64,000 nt of DNA from Pieris napi (lineage: Eukaryota; Arthropoda; Insecta; Lepidoptera; Pieridae), in assembly GCF_905475465.1 (NCBI RefSeq), contig NC_062253.1, positions 1,922,001 to 1,986,000 of the forward strand, in the 5' to 3' direction. Positions 20,402-29,400 of the stretch are shown in pieces; position 1 is the first letter of the stretch; each line of letters begins with the position of its first letter. Under the pieces are notes generated by a model. It was not told the origin of the DNA. It worked only from the letters and a program-made list of their open reading frames with translations, and searched no databases. Both the position numbers and the translations under genes were made by a program.

Positions 20402-23400
20402 GTAATTAGACTTCTTTTCGATTTATATGAGGGTAGTTCGTCGCGAAATGTTATAGCTAATCATTTTCTATAATAAATTTTCTTGCAGCTCTAATACCAG
20501 TTTTCTCATATGGAGCTGCTGTCGGCTGGATGTCACCGATGACCTTACTTCTTCAATCAGAAAATTCCCCAAGAAGTGAACCTCTCACAGATTTAGAGGT
20601 AGGGTATTCCTTTCTTCTACGAAACCAGGCTAGCGCACTTTAAGATGTCATTGGAGAGTCGTAGAAAATTAATTGATATATAGATTTTCACAACCTTTTG
20701 ACTAAATTTAAATTTCCTGAACCCTCTATATAACCGGGCATCCCATCATCTCATTTGGCCCTCCTTTCAGAAGAACGCGTCTTGTTCCAAACTCACCGAT
20801 ATCCAGATTGCGCATTCTGATAAACGAGCTGGATATCCATAGCTCCTCTCACATATTGAAATCTTTCTTTAGTTTTTATAATTTAATTTCTTTTTCTTTT
20901 CGTGTATGTTATGCTTGCCTATAAGCGCTTGTCACATTAAATCTTGTATTTGATTTTTCTTACGCAGTGTGCCGAGCGTTGGCTAACTTGTATAAATAAT
21001 CATTTTTTTTATAGAACAGGAAGCGAACGGGCAGGAGGCTCATCTGATCTTAAGTGATACCACCGACCCTGGACACTGTCTACGCAAGAGGCCTCGCGAG
21101 TGCGTAGCCTGCCTTTTAAGAACTTTTACACTCTTTTCTTAAAGACCCTAAGTCGAATTGGTTCAGAAATACTTCAGTGGGCAGCTGGTTCCACATTGTG
21201 GTGGTGCACGTCAAAAAGGGCCTGAAAAACGCTCATTTGTGGGGAATGTCGAGGTGATACGGGTGGAATTTCGTATTCTGCCTCGATGTCCGATGATGGA
21301 AATTAGCTGCTTATTAATCAAAGCAACTTCTCTGATAGCTAGGGTAGATAGGTAGATCAGTATTTTTAGATTATAATAAAACATACTTAGTGATAAAGTA
21401 CTCTGTCTTATTGTCAGTTTGTTTTACTAATGCAAGGTGAACAACCTACACTGTCCTCTAACCTAACTTTAATATTTTATGTACAACTGAGCGGTTTTAA
21501 GGCAGATTTTTACCGCGCACCACCACTATTTCGAACCACTGAAATATTTCCGAACCAATTCAAATTAGGGTCCTTCAAGAAAAGAGCGTATCAATTCTTA
21601 AAAGACCGGCAGCAGTATCACTTAACATCAGTTGATCCTCCTGTCCGTTTGTCCCTGTACTATAAAAAAAAAGATTGTTCTTTTTGAAATGAAAACTAAT
21701 TTCGCGGCGTTGCACACTTTTTTTGGAATGGGTAAAAATGTGACCTGACCGAAAATTCGTAAGACGGATGGAGAGTAGACAGCTGGCACGGCGTTTTTAA
21801 TGTAATATAAATTGTCATGTTTGTGTACGATAGCGAAATAAATAAATATTGTATTCTACCACATAAATGATAGTACTTTTATACTGATAATTAATTTCCT
21901 AAACATTCCAAAATATCAAAAAATGTACAATAATATTCAAGTTTTCACTTCTGCCGGCACTCCTAAAGTGCAACTCGTCGTTTTTTTGTTACGTAAAATA
22001 ACGTTTCCAGAAACGTAAGACTTCTAAAATTTCATTTCATATGCAAAATCTAGTCGGATACGCGAAACTCGCTTGCGTTGCAATGTATGTTTATTAAGTA
22101 ATTTACGGAGTAACAAAAAAGTTTATCTTTGGCATAACAAATAGTCTTTTGAAGGTTTTTCGGTATTATCAGTAAATAGATTACCGTAAATTGCGTTTTT
22201 TTTGTAATTCCTTGTTAATACTAAGGCCTACAACGCACTAGCGGCTGGCCGCAATGCGGTGTGCCGCTGCGGCGGGCCGCAGTATATACGGTCTGCCGTA
22301 GCGGCACGCCGTATTCCGGCTAACCGTCCCTATTGCGGTCCTATAGCGGTCTGCCGCAATCGTCACTCGTCAGTGCTTCTTGAAATATTACAAATTCAAA
22401 TTTAATGACTTGGAATAAGTGATACATGTATCTTATGTTCCATAATAAACATATTTTATTTTTTTATTTTTTACTCTTTTAAAATAGGTTTACAATATTT
22501 TGTTTACATTTGTTAAATAATTATATGTGATGACGTAGGTAGGACGGCTAACCGCGCCGAGTGCGTGGAGGGGACGCGGCGCGCCGCATCATTCAACCGG
22601 TGCGGCTCGCCGCAGCTCCACATCAACCGGAGCGGTTGACGGTTGACCGCAAGTCAGTGCGTTGTTATCGTGCGGTTTCATATAATGATCGATGTGCGGC
22701 CCGCCGCAGCGGCACACCGCATTGCGGCCAGCCGCTAGTGCGTTGTAGGTCTAAATTGTTTGACATGAAGTAATTTTCTTCAAATAAATTGGAAAGATAA
22801 AGATGCTATACTTTTACAGTTAGTTATTAACTACGATAATTATTTATGTTTTAAACACACAAATATATTGTAATTACAATACTTAACCAACATAGTAATA
22901 ATAATAATTAAAAATGGATAAATAGGTATTTAAAACAATTTTAATAAGTTGGTCCCTGTGGCATACTTTTAAAGCTGGCATTTCTAGCTGTATTGCGATA
23001 CTTATTCCTTGATCGAGGAAAGCACCAGCTCTGGGGTCACCAGGCACCAGCTTAAACCATTAATTAGCGCCTGTGCGCTGTATTATTTAAAAGCTTCCTT
23101 AAAAACTATCAAGGTGGATGGAGGTATTAGTTGTCTGTGAAGTCCAGGCTTCAGACCGATGATTACCTATCAAGTATAAGGGTCCGTTCACACAGACCGG
23201 CTCGGAGAGGAGAGCAGATTTTTATCACGTTGGAAACAGTGTTTTGAGTGATTGTAGTAAAGTTTATTTTTGCATTTGCACCTTTTTTGTCATTAAAAAT
23301 GCCTGAACGCGCTTCGTGTGAAGTAATAAAAGGAGCCGACCGGCTCCGCTTGCGTGCTCTTTCTCGCTCGCGCAGCCGATCGGCTCTGATTGCGTGCTCT

Positions 23401-26400
23401 TTCTCGCTTGCGCAGCCTGTCGGCTCCGATTGCGTGCTCTTTCTCGCTCGCGCAGCCGATGGGCTCCGATTGCGTGCTCTTTCTCTATCGCGTAGCCGAT
23501 CGGCTCCGATTGCGTGCCCGCTGCGGCCGCGCCGACCGCCATTTTGATAGCAACATTTGAACGTAATAGTTGTGCGTACTTGTACGAAAAGATGAATGAT
23601 GAAAAATTAATAATACTCGTGTCAAAATATGAGTGTTTATTTGACATAACCAAGCCATCATATAGCGATCGGATAATGAAAGACAATGCATGGGAGGAAA
23701 TTAGCAAATGTCTCGGAATAAGTGGTAAGTAAGGTTTTCATTGTTTTACACCTACCCCCAGATACTCAAACGAATTTTAAAGCAAGGGCTTCTTAAACTC
23801 GTGCTGCGACGTGTTAGATTCAAAGTCAAAATAGGAATAACATGAGTTTAAATGCGCCCTTACTTTAAAAACTCGTTTGAGTATCTGATCGTTAGAATAT
23901 ACTTATGTAGTAGACAATTTTTATTAAATATAACTTAAGAAACTCGCGTAGCCACTTGATCTTGCCAATCTAAAGCACCACTTGATGAAAAATAATCCTT
24001 AAATTTATTCCTTGTGGTTAGAACTGCGTCGCTATTAGAACTGTTTTCATTATTATTGTCTGTTATTGCTGTTAATAAATTTATATTGCTGTGAAATTCA
24101 TTCTCTTGTCCTGGCGTCCGATTTTCTATTAAAAAATTATGTAAACATGTAGTTGCTAATATAATTAAATCACAGTACTTCGGCTGAATTTTCATTCGTT
24201 TTTGATAAATTTCAAATCTTTGAGTTAGCATTCCAAATGCACATTCTACGACTTTTCTTGCCCTGCTTAAACGCAGATTAAATACTTTTTTTGATAATTC
24301 TGTTCTTGCTTGTTCTCTTGGATACGGCCGCAATATATTATTGCTCAAAGGAAATGCCTCGTCTCCTATAAAAACATGTGGTAAGCTTTCAGTGGTACTA
24401 GGTAGAGGTTTATTTGGGGGCAGCTTTAACTTATTGGTGTTGAGTTTTTTCCAAAATTTTGAATTCTGTAAAATTCCGCCGTCGCTATTTTTACCATATG
24501 ATCCGACATCAACAATTAAAAAACTGTATTTCGCGTCGACCACAGCTAGTAACACTGTACTGAAAAAGTTTTTATAATTATAGTATAAGCTTCCACTATT
24601 ATCTGGTGCCTGTATATTGACATGCTTTCCGTCTATAGCGCCCAAACAGTTAGGAAAATTCCAAATATTAAAGAAATCACGTGAAACCTTTTCCCACATT
24701 TCTTCATCTGGCATCTGCATAACTATGGGCATCAAAACATCACAAATTACTCTGATTGTCTCATGAATAATTGAATGAACTGTAGAAATTCCCATTCGAA
24801 AATTAAATGACAAGTTTTTGAAACTGCAACCAGTGATGAGGAATCTGTAAAAATAAAACAAACACACAAAATAGAAATATAAGACTGCCGTACCAAAACG
24901 AACTATAAAATAAAAAAGAGTTATGTTATTAATTTTTCATTTCTGTTCTTTCCAGTGACGCAGTGCCAGGATCGTTGGAAGAAACTGCGAGATAACTTCA
25001 GAAAAGCCTATTATAACCGAAAAGGCAAGAGTGGCGATGGTGCAACTACGTCCAAATTGATAAAATTTGAAAAAGAACTTTCTTTTATAATACCATTTTT
25101 TCGCAATCGAAACCAAATATCTAATGTAACATTATCATCGGATGATTCAGAGCCTGGCACACCAATACCACCACCATCGACATCATCTAAACGTTCTGAC
25201 CATTCTGAAGTTGAATCGCTTGCAAGTACTTCTGGCTCGAAAAAGAGACCACGCTTAAGCAAAGATGTTGCTACGGTTTTCGAAGAGTATCTTGAAGAAA
25301 AAAGAAATACTACACCCCGTGACAAGGCATTACGTAATTTTTTTTTGTCTATGTCAGATACAGTGGAAACATTCCCAAAAGAAGTCCAAGCACGAATTAA
25401 AAGGCGCGTGTTTAACATTGTTAATGAAGCTGAATTAAGTCTGTATGAAAATAGTACAGATTTGAATTATTCTTTGTCTATAAATTCACCGCCATCGACT
25501 AATCAATCTACTTACCTAGTGTCAAACGAAACCTATATTCCTCAAAACTATCCAGATCAGACTACTTACGGGTACAATACCAGCACACAAAATACAAAAT
25601 AATAAACAATCAAAAACAATAATAATTATAATAATAATAATTAAACACACACAAATCTGTACTATTTAATTACATTTCATTAACGTAAATAATGCTTAAT
25701 AAATGGAGGGCTGTGATTTTGTGATCTATTTAGATGTTTGTGTTATTTAACATGATTAGTATAAGTAATTTACATTTCATTAACGTAAACAATGCTTAAT
25801 AAATGGAGGGCTGTGATTTTGTGATCTAAATAACATGATTAGTATAAATAATTGTTTTTTATTTACCTTAAAGTTACCGTTAACCTTTCTTCGGCTGTAA
25901 TGGTGCAACGATAATTTGTAGTCTTTTTTGTTATATGTACTCTTAACAAATCTGTCAATTTCAAAAATTGCCAATATTCCATACGATAATACTCATAAAA
26001 TTTTAGGCTATCTCTCTTCAATTCCTCGAAAATGGTGTGAAACTCCCCATGGATTAGTCTGTTTTTCCAAATATGTTTTACCCATATTTGTTTCCGCTTG
26101 CGCTTACGTTTCCTATGTTCTATTTCAAGTAATCTTGCTAACAAATATATTTCTTCGTCGGAGCTATCTAAATCCATGTTTCGAAAAGCACACGTTAACA
26201 CACCGAAAACAAAACTTAGACTGCGCGGAATACTGGCACTGCCTTTGTAGTGTATCCACCCGACTCCGAGCGCATCCGACCGGCTCCGAGCACATCCAAC
26301 CGCACCCGCTTTCAGATCTCTTCCAGCCGGTCGATGTGAAATAGTTGGCGGCTCCGCTCCGGCCAATTCCAAGCGTATACGACCCGGTCTGTGTGAAAAG

Positions 26401-29400
26401 AAAAAAGCAGGCCGATGCTCTCCGAGCCGGTCTGTGTGAACGGACCCTAACCGTTAAAAAATTTCTTTCAGATATCATGGATGGCTTCTATTCCATATTT
26501 GATAACACTGCCTAGTGCTTGGTTGCTAGTAGTTATCGCCGATAAGATTGGACGAAAGTTCGCAATACTACTAGTCTCACTAGCGGGTCTAGTAAGTATG
26601 TTTTTAAATGTTATTCTTAAAAGGCCGGCAACGCACTTGCGAGCCTTGTGTCCATGGGTGGCGGTATTTCTTAATATCAGATGAGCCTCCAATTCAGCAA
26701 TTGACACTCACTTGCAAGTCAGCGGTAGTGTTCAGGGTGATATTCAGAAACGAGACTTAGCTCGAACTATGCTATAGCTTAGGTTTCCTAGAAAAGCGGT
26801 GCCGTTATCTAACAGCCGTAATGTAACGTTGGGTGACGTCACCCATACGTTGTCTATACATAACATCGGAGTAGGTTTTCTAGAGAACGTTGAGTGTCAC
26901 CGTAACGTCAAATAGGGGTGCTGTCATTTGCATGACGGCCGTCATAGCGGTGATAAACAGTAGTTCAACGTTTTTCGCGTGTAGCGGTGCCCATATTTAA
27001 TTAATACAATGAGTGGAAAACGTGACTTGGACGAGCGAAAATGATTGTTTTTTTGCATTATGTTAAAAAGTAAAAACGGCCGTTATTAACAACCATAAAA
27101 TGACGGCCGTTAGTTAACGGCACCGCTTTTCTAGGAAACCTAAGCTTAACTATGTATGTGTATGTCCCGTACGTCAAAATCCACAACTTTTTTGACGTAC
27201 GTAAGTCAAACTCGATCGATAAATCTCGTTTCTTAATCTTACCATCAGAGTCAACGCTTAGCGCTAAGTAAGACTCCAGTGCCTTTAAAATTACATCATT
27301 GTTTCATTTGAACTGCAAAATGATTCAATGTTAGCCTTATATGCAGAATAATATAAAATATAAAATTACAAACCAGACGAATAATCCAAGTACATATTAG
27401 TAGCTATGTACCTAATCAAACATGTGATCTCAATTCAATTACTTCTTGAAAATTCTACTGAAAACACATTAATAGTATATTAGTATTAGTATTTGGTTTT
27501 GTTACAACGTGTGGAATCCTGATCAGGAAATTTGGTTTCCACTTGGAATTGCCCGAGGATTCCAACAAAATGAAGAAAGTTTTGTGCTGTAGTCACTTGA
27601 TTATAAAACTCCGAATCCCAGTTCTCCTTTGTTATATATGGCCAATTGTTCTGTACGGCTGTGAAGCTTGGGACAATTAGAGAAGATTCCCGCCAGTGCT
27701 TAGAAGCATTTGAGACTTGGTGCTATCGTCGCATGCTTCGTATAAGCTGGATCAAGCAGGTGTTTAGACACTCTCGTTAGCGAGAAGGTTGTTAAACGAG
27801 TTGTAATGTCGAAAAACTTATGAAGAACATTAAACAACGGAACGTTGCATACCTGGGCCACGTGTTGTGCCATGACCGCTACCAGCAGTACCATAGTAAA
27901 CGCGTGTTGGTGGAAAAAAGAAATCATGGCTTCGCAACGTTAGGGAGTGTTGCGACGGCAGAATAGTTGCTGCATCTGGCACAGGACGAGACACGCTTTA
28001 AGAAACTGCTGGGCAACCTGCAGTAATGGACTTCTCCCTTAAAAGAAGAGAAAAAAAAATCACATTGTCTTTAAATGCGGTAGTTTCGTAACCGGAAGTA
28101 ATATTTACAGGGCACCTGGGCTATCCTTTTATCATCATTAGAGACATGGGCCCTCATCACAGCGAGAGCACTCGTTGGAATCAGCGCCTCCGGAAGCTAT
28201 GTAGTTTTTCCAATATACATCAAAGAAATTGGTGAAGACAGTATTAGAGGAAGTCTTGGATGCTTGGTAAGTTACTTTGTCTCTGTATAACTAAGCAAAA
28301 AATATTCGAAGTCATTGGAGATAAGCATATGAAAATAAACGATTGTGTTGAGTGATCAGTAATAAAAGTTATTTAATTTTTTTTTAAAGTCTCTTCGGTC
28401 TCTTAACGGTAGTAATTGTGGGGTGTGGCAGAGAAAGAATGAAAGTAGAAATGAGAGCGTTGAAAAGTATGTGTGGTGTAACAGAGCAGTGTGGGTTAAA
28501 AGAGGAGTTAGTGGCAAGGATAAGAGAAGGAATCCTTAGGTGTCTTGGCCATGAGAAGCTTATAAATATCATACAAGGCATCCATGGATGAAGTCGGGTT
28601 GGGTAGGCCTGGTCGAACATTGAAATAAATCTAGGAGGTAGTAGAGACGGGAAAAGCTAAAATTACCCTTAACTTAAATAGACTTCTTAAAGCGGTACAA
28701 CCATACTTTAATTTGATAAAGAATTTAATATAAATTTTCTTAAAAATTATTTTCTTTCTTTGGCATAGATTGGCGTTTTCCATACCGGCGGAAATTTGTT
28801 CCTATACATCATTGGAGACATGCTAGATTACTATACAGTATTATGGATTTGCTTGTCACTGCCCATCACCCATCTCATACTATTAACCATGATGCCGGAA
28901 ACACCATCATTCCTCTTGAAGAAAGGAGAAGATGAGGTATTTTTTCTCTTTTCTAACCAACTTCAAAAATGTCACCTTGACGGAGCGAGATGTGTTTTTA
29001 ATATCGTGAAAATATTTACTATAATTTGCATTCACTTGATTTATCGCTATCGGCTAAACATTATTCATTTCAGAAAGCTCTAAAAGCTTTAGCATGGCTT
29101 CGATGTCGATCAGAAGATGACGTGGAGGTGATAAAAGAGTTGGAGCATACTAGACGTGAGCAGGAAAATGATGCTCAGTCCAATAAGTTCCTGCTTAAAG
29201 AAATATGTAAGATCTATTTTATTTAGAAGTTATATCCAAGTCTAAGTGATCTTGGCCTAGTGGCTTCAGCGTGGGACTCTCATCCTTGATGTCGGTGGAT
29301 GCCCAGCTGTACTCCAATGAACTTTCTTTCTATATGTGCATTTAAATTTCTATGTGTGGATTGCCTTAGACTCAAAAAGCCCACTGCGTTTGTCAGCGAA

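Larger units (their letters stand above)
23180..26447. mobile_element. Autonomous PIF/Harbinger transposon
   Basis: About 30-bp terminal inverted repeats, starting GGGTCCGTTCACACAGACCG and continuing GCTCGGAGAG, match by eye at both ends. Flanks are TAA at 23177-23179 and 26448-26450. It encodes the two proteins expected for the superfamily, a DDE transposase and a DNA-binding partner, both open. Both ends carry repeated GGCTCCGA-type motifs, likely transposase sites. The right end lies 24 bp from the next transporter exon. Confidence 0.95.

Noticed and set aside
23335..23520. CRISPR-like array
   Set aside because: Units are contiguous 40-bp tandem copies without variable spacers, inside a eukaryotic transposon.
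23248..23707. Overlapping ORFs rich in Arg, Ser, Leu and Ala
   Set aside because: They translate the 40-bp tandem repeats of the Harbinger left end; low complexity.
28796..29083. 95-codon ORF as a separate gene
   Set aside because: It is a transporter exon (28769-28936) read past its donor.
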